A stretch of DNA of 64,000 nt from Streptomyces sp. NBC_01210 (lineage in GTDB: Bacteria > Actinomycetota > Actinomycetes > Streptomycetales > Streptomycetaceae): positions 4,588,001 to 4,652,000 of the forward strand of contig NZ_CP108549.1 in assembly GCF_036010325.1 (NCBI RefSeq). Reading direction: 5' to 3'. Of this stretch, positions 52,701 to 63,402 are shown one piece after another. Within the stretch, counting starts at the first letter, position 1. Each line of letters opens with the position of its first letter. Both the position numbers and the translations under genes were made by a program. Below the pieces are notes generated by a model. It was given only the letters and a program-made list of their open reading frames with translations, was not told the origin of the DNA and made no database searches.

Positions 52701-53311
52701 AGGAAGTGCCCCGACAGCCGGGACAGCAGCCGCCACTGGCGGTCCATCCGGGCCTGGGTGGCCCAGCCGATGAGAATCATGAACAGCGGAATCAGCGGCA
52801 GGGTCAGCACAATGACCGCCGCCGAGACCCAGTCCTCGGTCACGATCCGCGCCAGCACCGCCGCGGGCACCACGACGGCGAGCCCCAACTGCGGCAGATA
52901 GCGCGAGAAGTAGTCGTCCAGAGCGTCGACACCGCGCGTGGCGAGCGCGACCAGCGAACCGGTCCGCTGCCCACTCAGCCACTCGGGCCCCAGGTGAGCG
53001 GCCCGCTCCAGCAGCCGCCCCCGCAGCTCCGACTTGACCGCCGCACTCGCCCGGTGCGCGGCCAGTTCGGTCAGCCAGGAGACGACAGCCCGTCCGATCG
53101 CGACCGCCGCCAGGAGTGCCAGCGGCGTCCCCAGAGCGGAGGTGGAGAGCCCCCGCTCAAACGCGCCCACCACCACGTCGGCGATAAGCATCGCCTGGGC
53201 GACGACCAGCGCCGCCCCGGCAAGGCCGAGGAGCACCACCGCGGTCAAGAAGAGGCGGGTGGCCCGGGCGTACCGGAGCAGACGCGGGTCGATCGGTTTC
53301 ACGTGAAACAT
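49739..53311 (-). CDS. cydDC: fused CydD-CydC ABC exporter for cytochrome bd assembly
   Basis: A 1190-aa fusion of two half-transporters. CydD half: membrane domain (about 15-320), Walker A VGPSGVGKST (about 371-380), signature LSAGQRQRLALARA (about 475-488). CydC half: membrane domain (about 630-900), Walker A VGTSGSGKTT (about 1002-1011), signature LSGGQRQRLALARA (about 1105-1118). A Ser/Thr-rich linker (about 560-620) joins them. CydDC exports thiols such as cysteine or glutathione to keep the periplasm reducing for heme insertion. Its start is 6 bp after cydB, so it is in the same operon. Confidence 0.95.
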   Translation of the reverse strand: MFHVKPIDPRLLRYARATRLFLTAVVLLGLAGAALVVAQAMLIADVVVGAFERGLSTSALGTPLALLAAVAIGRAVVSWLTELAAHRASAAVKSELRGRLLERAAHLGPEWLSGQRTGSLVALATRGVDALDDYFSRYLPQLGLAVVVPAAVLARIVTEDWVSAAVIVLTLPLIPLFMILIGWATQARMDRQWRLLSRLSGHFLDVVAGLPTLKVFGRAKSQAESIRSITSEYRKATLRTLRIAFLSSFALELLSTLSVALVAVGIGMRLVHGDLDLYTGLVILILAPEAYLPIRQVGAQYHAAAEGLSAAEEIFQVLETEPRAGGTGEVPGTLRLELDGVTVRHAGRSEASLDAASLVVEPGDTVALVGPSGVGKSTLLDVLLGFVEPAEGRVCVGGTDLATLDLDRWREQIAWVPQRPYLFAGTIAENVRLARPDADDAAVREALRNAGAYDFVAGLPQGVDSLLGEDGTGLSAGQRQRLALARAFLADRPLLLLDEPTAALDGETEAGIVDAVRRLAQGRTVLLVVHRPALLAVADRVVTLSRRASLIPGPARSGVTAYGGTQPSSSADTPAAARTEMDRDQPAEAVDTAGPTQSARTRSPLARVRSAAGELRGRLGLALLLGSLALGSAVGLMAVSGWLISRASEHPPVLYLMVAVTATRAFGIGRAVFRYAERLVSHDAVLRMLAEMRVAVYRRLERIAPAGLRQSRRGDLLSRLVADVDALQDYWLRWLLPAGVAVVVGAGAVGFTAWLLPEAGAVLAVGLLLAGVAVPLISGAFARRAERQLAPARGVLATRVVELLGGTAELTVAGALKGRLERTRDADRQLTRIASRGAVATALGGGLSALACGLTVVCAAFAGVQAVRDGRLDGVSLAVVVLTPLAAFEAVTGLPAAVQYRQRVRRSAERVFEVLDAPVPVHEPDRAAAPPATAFPLQVRGLGARYAGQERDALRGFDLTLTVGRRIAVVGTSGSGKTTLAQVLLRFLDVREGTYTIGGVDAAALDGDAVRRFVGLCAQDAHLFDSSVRENLRLARTEATEDELRQALAKARLLEWVDVLPDGLDTLVGEHGAQLSGGQRQRLALARALLADFPVLVLDEPAEHLDLATADALTADLLVATEGRTTVLITHRLQGLDAVDEIVVLEAGRTVQRGSYAELATAEGPLRRMLERERAADLLGTRLSTAEYPV

Positions 53312-53317
53312 CCCCCA

Positions 53318-54319
53318 CTAATGAACATCGGCGATGTGCTGCGTGCCGATCCGCTTGCGGAATACCCAGTACGTCCAGCCTTGGTAGAGCATCACCAGCG
53401 GCGCGGCGATGCCCGCGCACCAGGTCATGATCTTCAGCGTGTACGGACTCGACGAGGCGTTGGTGACCGTAAGGTTCCACTCCTCATTGAGCGAGGACGG
53501 CATGACGTTCGGGAAGAGCGTCAGGAACAGCATCGCGACCGCGGCAGCGATCGTCACGCCCGACAGCGCGAACGACCAGCCTTCGCGTCCCACCTTGATG
53601 GCCCCGACCGCTCCGACCAGCGCCACCACTGCAACGATCATCGCGATCAGGCTCTTGTCGTCACCGCGCGAGACCTGGGTCCAGATCAGGAAGCCGAGCG
53701 CCAGCACGGCCGTGAGCAGCCCCAGCTTCAGCGCCAGCCCCCGGGCCCGGTCCCTGATGTCCCCCACCGTCTTCAGCGCGGCGAACACCGCACCATGGAA
53801 GGTGAACAGCGTCAGCGTCACCAGTCCGCCCAGGATCGCGTACGGGTTGAGCAGATCGAAGAGGTTGCCGACGTACTCCTTCTGCCCGTCGATCTTCACG
53901 CCGCGCACGATGTTGCCGAACGCGACGCCCCACAGCAGGGCCGGCAGCAGTGAGGTCCAGAAGATCGCGTGCTCCCAGTTGGTCTGCCACCTCTCCTCGT
54001 CCCGCTTGTGCCGGTACTCGAAGGCGACTCCGCGCACGATCAGGCAGAACAGGATCAGCAGCAGCGGCAGATAGAAGCCGGAGAAGAGGGTGGCGTACCA
54101 CTCGGGGAAGGCGGCGAAGGTCGCACCGCCGGCCGTCACCAGCCAGACCTCGTTGCCGTCCCAGACGGGCCCGATGGTGTTGATCAGGACCCGCCGCTCG
54201 GTCCGGTCCCGGGCCAGCAGCTTGGTCAGGACACCGACCCCGAAGTCGAAGCCATCGAGGAAGAAGTAGCCGATCCAGAGGAAGGCGATGAGTACAAACC
54301 AGACGTCGTGAAGTTCCAT
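53318..54319 (-). CDS. cydB: cytochrome bd oxidase subunit II
   Basis: A 333-aa membrane protein with about eight segments. The conserved FFLDGFDFGVG (about 19-29) and GPVWDGNEVWLV (about 48-59) segments are diagnostic of CydB. It follows cydA by 22 bp and forms the bd oxidase with it. Confidence 0.95.
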   Translation of the reverse strand: MELHDVWFVLIAFLWIGYFFLDGFDFGVGVLTKLLARDRTERRVLINTIGPVWDGNEVWLVTAGGATFAAFPEWYATLFSGFYLPLLLILFCLIVRGVAFEYRHKRDEERWQTNWEHAIFWTSLLPALLWGVAFGNIVRGVKIDGQKEYVGNLFDLLNPYAILGGLVTLTLFTFHGAVFAALKTVGDIRDRARGLALKLGLLTAVLALGFLIWTQVSRGDDKSLIAMIVAVVALVGAVGAIKVGREGWSFALSGVTIAAAVAMLFLTLFPNVMPSSLNEEWNLTVTNASSSPYTLKIMTWCAGIAAPLVMLYQGWTYWVFRKRIGTQHIADVH

Positions 54320-54341
54320 GCCTCAGCAGCTCCTCAGGGCC

Positions 54342-55850
54342 TCAGTACGAGAAGGCCATCGGGCGGTCGGCGTCACGGTCGTCGCCGCCGATCTTGGTGG
54401 GCGGGTTGAGGTCGGCCTCGGTGAGCTCGGGCGGTCCGGCCTTGACGTACTTCAGAAGCAGCTTGACCTCGATGACGGCGAGCACCGCGTAGAGCAGGGT
54501 GAAGACGATCATCGAGGTGAGCACCTCACCCTGCGAGGCACTGGGGGAGACGGCGTCGCGGGTACGGAGCACGCCGTACACGACCCACGGCTGACGCCCC
54601 ATCTCGGTGAAGATCCAGCCCCAGGAGTTGGCGATCAGCGGGAAGAGCATCGTCCAGAGCGCGACGATCCAGTACCACTTGGTCAGCCTGGGATTCAGCG
54701 CCTTGTTCTTGAAGAGCACCAGCTGCGGCACTTCGTCCGCGCCCGTCCGCAGGCCCGGCGGCAGCATGAACTTCTTGCGGGTGAGCCAGAGCCCGAGCAG
54801 GCCGATGGCGAAGGACGTCATCCCGAAGCCGATCATCCAGCGGAAGCCCCAGTAGGCGATGGGGATATTGGGCCGGTAGTCGCCGGGCCCGAACTTCTCC
54901 TGCTCGGACTTGTTGACGTCGTTGATGCCGGGGACATACGAGGAGAAGTCGTCGTTGGCCAGGAAGGACAGCAGTCCCGGGATCTCTATCGCGACCGTGT
55001 TGTGGCCCTTTTCGACGTCGCCGTACGCGAACACCGAGAAGGGCGCGGGCGCCTCGCCGTCCCACAGCGCCTCGGCTGCGGCCATCTTCATCGGCTGCTG
55101 CTTGAACATGACCTTGCCGAGCAGGTCACCGCTGACAGCGGTGAGCAGTCCGGCGATCACGACGGTGACCAGCCCGAGCCGCAGCGAGGTGCGCATCACC
55201 GGAATGTGCTTCTTGCGCGCCAGGTGGAAGGCAGCGATGCCGACCATGAAGGCGCCGCCGACGAGGAAGGCGGCCGTGATGGTGTGGAAGAACTGGGTGA
55301 GCGCGGTGTTCTGCGTGAGTACGTGCCAGAAGTCGGTGAGCTCTGCCCGGCCCCGCTCCTTGTTGATCCGGTAGCCGACCGGGTGCTGCATCCAGGAGTT
55401 GGCCGCCAGGATGAAGTACGCCGAGAGAACGGTGCCGATCGAGACCATCCAGATGCAGGCCAGATGGATCTTCTTCGGCAGCTTGTCCCAGCCGAAGATC
55501 CACAGTCCGATGAAGGTGGACTCGAAGAAGAACGCGAACAGCGCCTCGAAGGCGAGCGGGGCACCGAAGACGTCACCGACGAAGCGCGAGTAGTCGGACC
55601 AGTTCATGCCGAACTGGAACTCCTGGACGAGGCCGGTGACCACACCCATGGCGATGTTGATCAGGAAGAGCTTGCCCCAGAACTTGGTGGCCCTGAGGTA
55701 CTTCTCCTTCTCGGTGCGCACCCAGGCGGTCTGCAGGCCGGCGGTGAGCGCGGCGAGCGAGATCGTCAGAGGGACGAAGAGGAAGTGGTAGACGGTGGTG
55801 ATGCCGAACTGCCATCGCGCCAAGGTCTCCGGCGCCAGAGCTAGGTTCAC
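54342..55850 (-). CDS. cydA: cytochrome bd oxidase subunit I
   Basis: A 502-aa membrane protein. It carries the Q-loop MGRQPWVVYG (about residues 403-412), heme-ligand His in TTVYHFLFVPLT (about 18-29) and His in FFHTITAAF (about 183-191). Quinol oxidase with high oxygen affinity, used under microaerobic stress. GTG 55850 has AAGGAG eight bases upstream. Operon cydA-cydB-cydDC; a Rex operator lies about 85 bp upstream. Confidence 0.96.
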   Translation of the reverse strand: MNLALAPETLARWQFGITTVYHFLFVPLTISLAALTAGLQTAWVRTEKEKYLRATKFWGKLFLINIAMGVVTGLVQEFQFGMNWSDYSRFVGDVFGAPLAFEALFAFFFESTFIGLWIFGWDKLPKKIHLACIWMVSIGTVLSAYFILAANSWMQHPVGYRINKERGRAELTDFWHVLTQNTALTQFFHTITAAFLVGGAFMVGIAAFHLARKKHIPVMRTSLRLGLVTVVIAGLLTAVSGDLLGKVMFKQQPMKMAAAEALWDGEAPAPFSVFAYGDVEKGHNTVAIEIPGLLSFLANDDFSSYVPGINDVNKSEQEKFGPGDYRPNIPIAYWGFRWMIGFGMTSFAIGLLGLWLTRKKFMLPPGLRTGADEVPQLVLFKNKALNPRLTKWYWIVALWTMLFPLIANSWGWIFTEMGRQPWVVYGVLRTRDAVSPSASQGEVLTSMIVFTLLYAVLAVIEVKLLLKYVKAGPPELTEADLNPPTKIGGDDRDADRPMAFSY

Positions 55851-55934
55851 GTCGTCTTCTCCTTACATCGCCGTGGTCACTGCGGCAGTCTGCCCCCTTT
55901 AATCCCGCCGATGACGGGAGAAACGAGGCATGCT

Positions 55935-55950
55935 TGTGAACGCGTTCACA
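55935..55950. promoter_or_regulatory. Rex operator upstream of cydA
   Basis: Perfect 16-bp palindrome TGTGAACGCGTTCACA, identical to the Streptomyces Rex consensus TGTGAAC-N2-GTTCACA. A further TTCACA half-site follows at 55952-55957. Rex represses cyd and nuo-type genes while NADH is low and releases them when NADH rises, so the bd oxidase is induced by redox stress. Confidence 0.93.
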
Positions 55951-56040
55951 TTCACAAGCATTATGGCTCATGCGAAATTCGCACCTTCGACCGGGGGGTA
56001 CCCCTTCCCAAGCCCTTCAACATCTTGTTGAATCCGGCGA

Positions 56041-56415
56041 ATGCAGATACGGATCTCCTGGCCCGCCGGGCACCTGACCGCGACCCTCGAAGAAACCCCC
56101 ACGAGCACGGCGCTCATGGGGGCTCTGCCACTCGCCTCCACCGCCCACACCTGGGGCGAAGAGGTCTACTTCGACACGACCATCTCCCCCGCCCTGGAGG
56201 CGGCCGCCCGGCAGGTGGTGGAACCGGGCACGGTCGCTTTCTGGACCGAGGGTGACGCACTCGCGCTGCCCTACGGCCCCACACCGATCTCGCGCGGCGA
56301 CGAATGCCGGCTCGCAGGCCCGTGCAATGTCCTCGGCCGGATCGACGGCGATCCCCGCCTGCTGGCGCCGGTCCGCGCCGGCGACCCGATCCGCGTGGAG
56401 AGGGTCGAGGCCTAG
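56041..56415 (+). CDS. cyclophilin-like fold protein
   Basis: A 124-aa protein with the small cyclophilin-like beta barrel seen in TM1367-type proteins: [10 protein letters not shown] start, [10 protein letters not shown] (about 39-48), and LPYGPTPIS (about 79-87). No enzyme residues. Divergent from cydA across the Rex region, and its end overlaps the end of hisC by four bases. Confidence 0.75.
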   Translation: MQIRISWPAGHLTATLEETPTSTALMGALPLASTAHTWGEEVYFDTTISPALEAAARQVVEPGTVAFWTEGDALALPYGPTPISRGDECRLAGPCNVLGRIDGDPRLLAPVRAGDPIRVERVEA

Positions 56416-57491
56416 AACTCCTTGCGGAATGCCTCGGTGACGTGCAGGAAGAGGTCGTTGGCCTCGGTCTCACCAATGGTGACCCGCACGCCCTCACCCG
56501 CGAAGGGCCTGACCATGACACCGGCCTTCTCGCACGCCGCCGCGAAGTCGAGCGTACGGTCGCCGAGCCGCAGCCAGACGAAGTTCGCCTGGGTCTCCGG
56601 CACCGTCCAGCCCTGCTTGACCAGGCTCTCGTGCACCCGTACGCGCTCGGAGACCAGCGAGCCGACCCGGCCGAGCAGTTCGTCCTCGGCGCGCAGCGAG
56701 GCTACCGCTGCGTCCTGCGCGAGCTGCGAGACACCGAAGGGGACCGCGGTCTTGCGCAGCGCTGCGGCCACCGGCTCATGGGCGATCGCAAAGCCGACCC
56801 GCAGCCCGGCAAGTCCGTACGCCTTGGAGAACGTCCGCAGCACCGCCACATTGGGGCGGTCGCGGTAGATCTCAATGCCGTTCGGGACGTCGACATCGCG
56901 GACGAACTCGATGTACGCCTCATCCAGCACCACCAGGACGTCGGATGGCACCCGGTCGAGGAAGCGCTCCAGCTCGGCCCGGCGCACCACCGTGCCGGTC
57001 GGGTTGTTGGGGTTGCAGACGAAGATCAGCCGGGTCCGATCGGTGATCGCATCGGCCATCGCGTCCAGATCATGCACATCACCCGCGGTCAGCGGCACCT
57101 GCACCGGCTTGGCCCCGCTGATCTGCGTGATGATCGGGTACGCCTCGAAGGACCGCCAGGCAAAGATGACCTCGTCGCCGGGGCCCGAGGTGGACTGCAG
57201 CAACGACTGGGCGACGCCGACCGAGCCGGTGCCGGTGGCCAGATGCGTCACGGGCACCCCGAAACGGTCCGCGAGCTCGTTCATCAGGCCGGTGCAGGCC
57301 ATGTCCGGATAACGGTTGAAGTTGTGGGCAGCGGCGATCGCGCTCTCCACCACACCGGTCAACGGCGGATACGGGTTCTCATTGGACGACAGCTTGTACG
57401 CGACCGCGCCGCCCGAAGCAGCCGGCTTGCCGGGCTTGTACGTGGGGATGCCGTCCAGCTCGGCGCGCAGCTTGGGGCTCGTCTCGCTCAC
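56412..57491 (-). CDS. hisC: histidinol-phosphate aminotransferase
   Basis: A 359-aa class II aminotransferase. NENPYPP (about 35-41), the PLP lysine in [14 protein letters not shown] (about 216-229), [10 protein letters not shown] (about 155-164) and an Asp in LDEAYIEF (about 189-196) are the family's landmarks. Transfers an amino group in histidine biosynthesis. GTG 57491 follows GAGGAGG by seven bases. Confidence 0.93.
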   Translation of the reverse strand: MSETSPKLRAELDGIPTYKPGKPAASGGAVAYKLSSNENPYPPLTGVVESAIAAAHNFNRYPDMACTGLMNELADRFGVPVTHLATGTGSVGVAQSLLQSTSGPGDEVIFAWRSFEAYPIITQISGAKPVQVPLTAGDVHDLDAMADAITDRTRLIFVCNPNNPTGTVVRRAELERFLDRVPSDVLVVLDEAYIEFVRDVDVPNGIEIYRDRPNVAVLRTFSKAYGLAGLRVGFAIAHEPVAAALRKTAVPFGVSQLAQDAAVASLRAEDELLGRVGSLVSERVRVHESLVKQGWTVPETQANFVWLRLGDRTLDFAAACEKAGVMVRPFAGEGVRVTIGETEANDLFLHVTEAFRKEF

Positions 57492-57849
57492 CGCGGGTCC
57501 TCCTCGACCATCTGTACACAGCAGTACTCCAATACTGCTCACCTTATGAGGATTCACGTCCGCTGCGAATGGGGGCCCCGGGAAAAAGGGGGGGCGCTCC
57601 TCCATATCGCGCGCGCCGGTAGCTCACTCCGTGGCGCGCATCCCCCGTAGTGGTGAGTTGAGACCTCTTCGAAACATCAACCATTCGACAGGCCCATGCG
57701 GCTGGACGTGCGAGACGCCGTGGGCGCACCACCCAACCGCCTTGATTTCCAAGGTGATTGACGATGAACAGCCATGCAGAAACGTGCCTGTCAACGAGTG
57801 AATATGCGACCGGCTCAACCGCCCGCGCGAGCCCTACTATCGGCTCGCC
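57492..57849. other. 358-bp divergent intergenic region
   Basis: It separates hisC (leftward) and the LacI gene (rightward). It has long G-runs (57575-57600) and no gene. I find no convincing promoter, repeat or terminator pair. Confidence 0.4.
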
Positions 57850-58962
57850 ATGACAGCAGCAGGGAAGCACCAGGTGAGCCGGACGGAGACATCACGCCGG
57901 GGCAGCCGGCAGAGTCGGGCGGGCATCCGAGATGTGGCCGCCGCCGCCGGTGTCTCCATCACGACAGTCTCCGACGCACTCAACGGCAAGGGCCGGCTCC
58001 CGGACGCCACCCGCCGACATGTCCGCGAGGTCGCCGACCGGCTGGGCTATCGCCCGTCCGCCGCGGCCCGCACGCTCCGTACCGGAAAGTCGGGCCTTAT
58101 CGGCCTGACGGTGACGACGTACGGGGATGAACCCTTCACCTTCACCGAGTTCGCGTACTTCGCCGAAATGGCGAGAGCCGCGACCTCCGCCGCGCTCGCC
58201 CGCGGCTACGCCCTCGTCATCCTGCCCGCCACCTCACGCCATGACGTCTGGTCGAACGTCGCCCTCGACGGCACCGTCGTCATCGATCCGTCCGACCACG
58301 ACCCGGTCGTCACCGAACTTGTCCGCCAGGGCCTTCCCGTCGTCTCCGACGGACGTCCGGCCGGCACGCTCCCGGTCACCGCCTGGGTCGACAACGACCA
58401 CGAAGCCGCCGTACTCGATCTGCTCGACCATCTCGCCGCCGCCGGCGCCCGCCGTATCGGCCTGCTCACCGGCACCACCACCGACACCTACACACGACTG
58501 TCCACCACCGCGTATCTCAGCTGGTGCGAACGCGTCCACCAGGACCCGGTCTACGAGTCCTATCCGGCCCACGACCCGTGCGCCGGAGCCGTCGCTGCCG
58601 ACCGGCTGCTCGCCCGCCCCGACCGGCCCGACGCCGTCTACGGGCTCTTCGACCCCAACGGCACCGATCTCCTCGCCGCCGCCCGGCGGTACGGCCTGCG
58701 CGTCCCCGACGATCTGCTGCTCGTCTGCTGCAGCGAGTCGACCGTGTACGCCACCACCGAACCGCCCATCACCACGCTCTCGCTCAAACCGCGCCGGATC
58801 GGCACGGCAGTCGTCCAGCTCCTCATCGACGCCATCGAAGGAGTCGACGAGGACCGGCCGGTCGGGCAGGTAATACCGACCGAACTGATCGTACGGACGT
58901 CATCACAGCGCCGCCCTCAGCGAACGACTGTGAGCGCCCCGCGATCCCCTTCTCCGGACTAG
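57850..58962 (+). CDS. LacI-family transcription regulator
   Basis: A 370-aa regulator: N-terminal LacI HTH (RDVAAAAGVSITTVSDALNGKG, about 27-48, quoted in part) and hinge helix, then a periplasmic-binding-protein-like ligand domain (about 78-345) with VVPT/IVRTSS near the end. Such repressors respond to sugars or nucleosides. Its target operon is unknown. It is followed by a strong terminator hairpin. Confidence 0.9.
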   Translation: MTAAGKHQVSRTETSRRGSRQSRAGIRDVAAAAGVSITTVSDALNGKGRLPDATRRHVREVADRLGYRPSAAARTLRTGKSGLIGLTVTTYGDEPFTFTEFAYFAEMARAATSAALARGYALVILPATSRHDVWSNVALDGTVVIDPSDHDPVVTELVRQGLPVVSDGRPAGTLPVTAWVDNDHEAAVLDLLDHLAAAGARRIGLLTGTTTDTYTRLSTTAYLSWCERVHQDPVYESYPAHDPCAGAVAADRLLARPDRPDAVYGLFDPNGTDLLAAARRYGLRVPDDLLLVCCSESTVYATTEPPITTLSLKPRRIGTAVVQLLIDAIEGVDEDRPVGQVIPTELIVRTSSQRRPQRTTVSAPRSPSPD

Positions 58963-58990
58963 ACCTTCCTAATCGGTACGAAACAGTCGG

Positions 58991-59030
58991 CGCACCAGGG
59001 GTGTGAAACGGATTCACCACCCCTGGTGCG
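58991..59030 (+). terminator. 13-bp terminator hairpin after the LacI gene
   Basis: CGCACCAGGGGTG (58991-59003) pairs perfectly with 59018-59030 around a 14-base loop, 29 bases after the LacI stop. Confidence 0.85.
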
Positions 59031-59137
59031 TCACACAGCGCGGAGCTCATTCCTATGATGGGCGCACGACACCGCGGACCACCCCGACCAGGCTGGGCCG
59101 AGAGGTGAACGGCGGCGCGACGGTGGTGGAGGGGTCG

Positions 59138-60427
59138 ATGACTCAGGGGGCCGGTCAAGGACCCGTGGTGCGGACGGCGACGTTGCGCGATTTCCGTGTA
59201 CCGCCGTATGCGCAGGTTCCCGTGCAGTCACAGGAACCACAGTCCGCTGCACCGCAGCAGCAGCAGGAAGCGCCATCCGCGGCGCCGCAGCGGCACGCAC
59301 CACAGTCCGCGGTGCCGCAGCCGCAGGAACCGCAGTCCGCGGTGCCAGAGCAGCACGCACCGCAACCGCAGGAGCCGCAGGCACAGCCACAGGCACAGGC
59401 ACAGGCTCAGCAACCACAGCCTCAGCCACAGCGGTCTCAAGTGCAGCAGTCCATGGAGTCCGGCCATCCCGGCAACGCCGTCCCGGAGAGCGAGACCCCG
59501 GACGGCTACACCCCCACCGCGCGCGACCTCCCGGTGATCAGCCGCAGCGGCCCCGGCGACACCGTCCAGGTGCAGATCAACCCGTCCGAAACGCCCGCGG
59601 CCGACGGGCTCGGCCCGCTCTATGTCGTCGGCGACGTCCACGGATATCTCGACGAACTCCACGCGGCCCTCACCGAGCAGGGCCTCATCGACGCGGACGG
59701 CCAGTGGGCCGCGGGCAACGCCCGGCTCTGGTTCCTCGGCGACTTCACCGACCGGGGCCCCGACGGCATCGGCGTTATCGACCTCGTCATGCGGCTCTCC
59801 GCCGAGGCCGCGGCCGCCGGCGGCTACTGCAAGGCCCTGATGGGCAACCACGAACTGCTGCTGCTCGGCGCCAAGCGGTTCGGCGACACCCCCGTCAACT
59901 CCGGGGCCGGAACCGCCACTTTCCAGGCCGCCTGGCTGCTCAACGGCGGCCAGAAGACCGATATGGACCGTCTGCAGGACGTCCATCTGCAGTGGATGGC
60001 GCGCCTCGACGCCATCGAGCTGGAGGATGAGCATCTGCTGATGCACTCCGACACCACGGCCTATCTCGAGTACGGCGACTCGATCGAAGCGGTCAACGAC
60101 ACCGTCCGCGAGACCCTGACCCGCAATGACGCCGACGAGTGCTGGGACCTGTTCCGCAAGTTCACCAAGCGCTTCGCCTTCCGCGACGACGGCGGCCCGC
60201 AGGCCGTACGCGAACTGCTCTCCGCCTACGGCGGCCGACGCGTTGTGCACGGCCACAGCCCCATTCCGTATCTGCTCGGCGAGGTGGGCACCGAGGACGG
60301 TGAGGACGGCGCGCGTCCGGTTGTCGAAGGCCCGCATGTGTACGCTGACGGGCTCGCGATCGCCATGGACGGCGGCGTGACCATGGCCGGAAAGCTGCTT
60401 GTGGTCGAACTCCCGCTGCATGACTGA
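59138..60427 (+). CDS. serine/threonine protein phosphatase-like metallophosphatase
   Basis: A 429-aa protein. Residues about 27-115 are a low-complexity Gln/Pro/Ala repeat (PQSAVPQPQEPQ-like units); the catalytic calcineurin-like domain (about 160-410) has VVGDVHGYLDE (about 166-176), GDFTDRGPDG (about 201-210), GNHELL (about 237-242) and a C-terminal VVHGHSP (about 370-376). It lacks membrane segments. ATG 59138 follows GGAGG. Targets unknown. Confidence 0.88.
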   Translation: MTQGAGQGPVVRTATLRDFRVPPYAQVPVQSQEPQSAAPQQQQEAPSAAPQRHAPQSAVPQPQEPQSAVPEQHAPQPQEPQAQPQAQAQAQQPQPQPQRSQVQQSMESGHPGNAVPESETPDGYTPTARDLPVISRSGPGDTVQVQINPSETPAADGLGPLYVVGDVHGYLDELHAALTEQGLIDADGQWAAGNARLWFLGDFTDRGPDGIGVIDLVMRLSAEAAAAGGYCKALMGNHELLLLGAKRFGDTPVNSGAGTATFQAAWLLNGGQKTDMDRLQDVHLQWMARLDAIELEDEHLLMHSDTTAYLEYGDSIEAVNDTVRETLTRNDADECWDLFRKFTKRFAFRDDGGPQAVRELLSAYGGRRVVHGHSPIPYLLGEVGTEDGEDGARPVVEGPHVYADGLAIAMDGGVTMAGKLLVVELPLHD

Positions 60428-60437
60428 GCCAACCCTC

Positions 60438-60465
60438 GACAGGGGATTTACGGAAACCCCCTGTC
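60438..60465 (+). terminator. terminator hairpin after the metallophosphatase
   Basis: GACAGGGG (60438-60445) pairs with 60458-60465; an inner TTT/AAA extends the stem, leaving loop ACGG. Located 11 bp after the stop. Confidence 0.7.
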
Positions 60466-60575
60466 ACCCCGTGCCGTAACCGCTCTACCATCGGCTTATC
60501 CGTAGCAGGCTCTCCTCCGTTTCTGCCCAACCGCCCGGTCGATGCGGGCAATCCGGCCCTACGGAGCATCGGGGG

Positions 60576-61400
60576 ATGCACATGAACAGCGCTCCGCACC
60601 TGCTGACCGAGGATCGTGCCGAGTACGAGCGAATCCTCGACGACGCGCTGCGCAACGCCCATGACCGTCCGGATCTCGCTGCCGTGGGGCAGCGCCTGAA
60701 CGCCGAGCAACTCCGCACCATGGCCCTGAACGCGACAGCGCTCATCACCACAGCGGCCGCAGCCGAGTACGAGCACTATGTGAAGGTCCGCGAGGATCTG
60801 CGCGCGCCCACGGCCGCCGCGTCCGTGCACAGTTCCGTGCTGGCCCCGGCCGCGGGTGAGGCAGACGAGAGCGGCGCCGGATTCGCCGCCGTCATCGCCG
60901 TACTGGCGCCGGTGCTCGCGGGAACGGCTGCGGCGATCTTTCTGCTGGTCGGCTACATCCTGAAGATGCTCAGCCCCACGCCGTCCTTCGCGGACAGCCT
61001 GCTCACCGCCGGGTGGTTCTTCGGCGCGGTCACGGCGGCCGGAATCCTGGTCGCCGCGGTCGCGCTGCTGCTCACCGCTCTGCGCAACGGCGCGACCCAG
61101 GTCCCGGCCGAAGAGTCGGCGGGCGAGCCGGACGAGGTGGCCCGCGCCAGGGAGGCCTGGCGTCATGCGGTGCTGGAACGCGGCCTGCTGCCGTTTCTGC
61201 GAGCAGCGCTGGCCGATCCCAGCGCCGACCCGTCGTCCGCGGACCCGCCGCACCATGTGAGCCGTATCCCGAAGGTCGGCTACAGCGGCCCGGACTACTC
61301 CAGCCCGAGCGAGGGCTCGACGACGGGCCAGAGACCCACCTTCACCAGTCCGGACTTCACCAGTCCGGACTTCGGCGGCCCCGAGCACCAGCCGGAGTGA
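60576..61400 (+). CDS. membrane protein of unknown function
   Basis: A 274-aa protein with an N-terminal cytoplasmic helical part (about 1-95), two membrane segments (about 105-127 and 147-167) and a C-terminal low-complexity tail with repeated TSPDFTSPDF. No enzyme motif. ATG 60576 or 60582; it is not in an obvious operon. Confidence 0.75.
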   Translation: MHMNSAPHLLTEDRAEYERILDDALRNAHDRPDLAAVGQRLNAEQLRTMALNATALITTAAAAEYEHYVKVREDLRAPTAAASVHSSVLAPAAGEADESGAGFAAVIAVLAPVLAGTAAAIFLLVGYILKMLSPTPSFADSLLTAGWFFGAVTAAGILVAAVALLLTALRNGATQVPAEESAGEPDEVARAREAWRHAVLERGLLPFLRAALADPSADPSSADPPHHVSRIPKVGYSGPDYSSPSEGSTTGQRPTFTSPDFTSPDFGGPEHQPE

Positions 61401-61427
61401 CCCCGGCCGGCGCCCGTGGCCGGGAGC

Positions 61428-63325
<1,898 letters not shown>

Positions 63326-63402
63326 GCAAAGGTGCCACCACGCTAGCGTCATTTCTGGCGTGCTGAACAGTGGGCCCCTCCCGTTCTTGCGATGATCGGC
63401 CG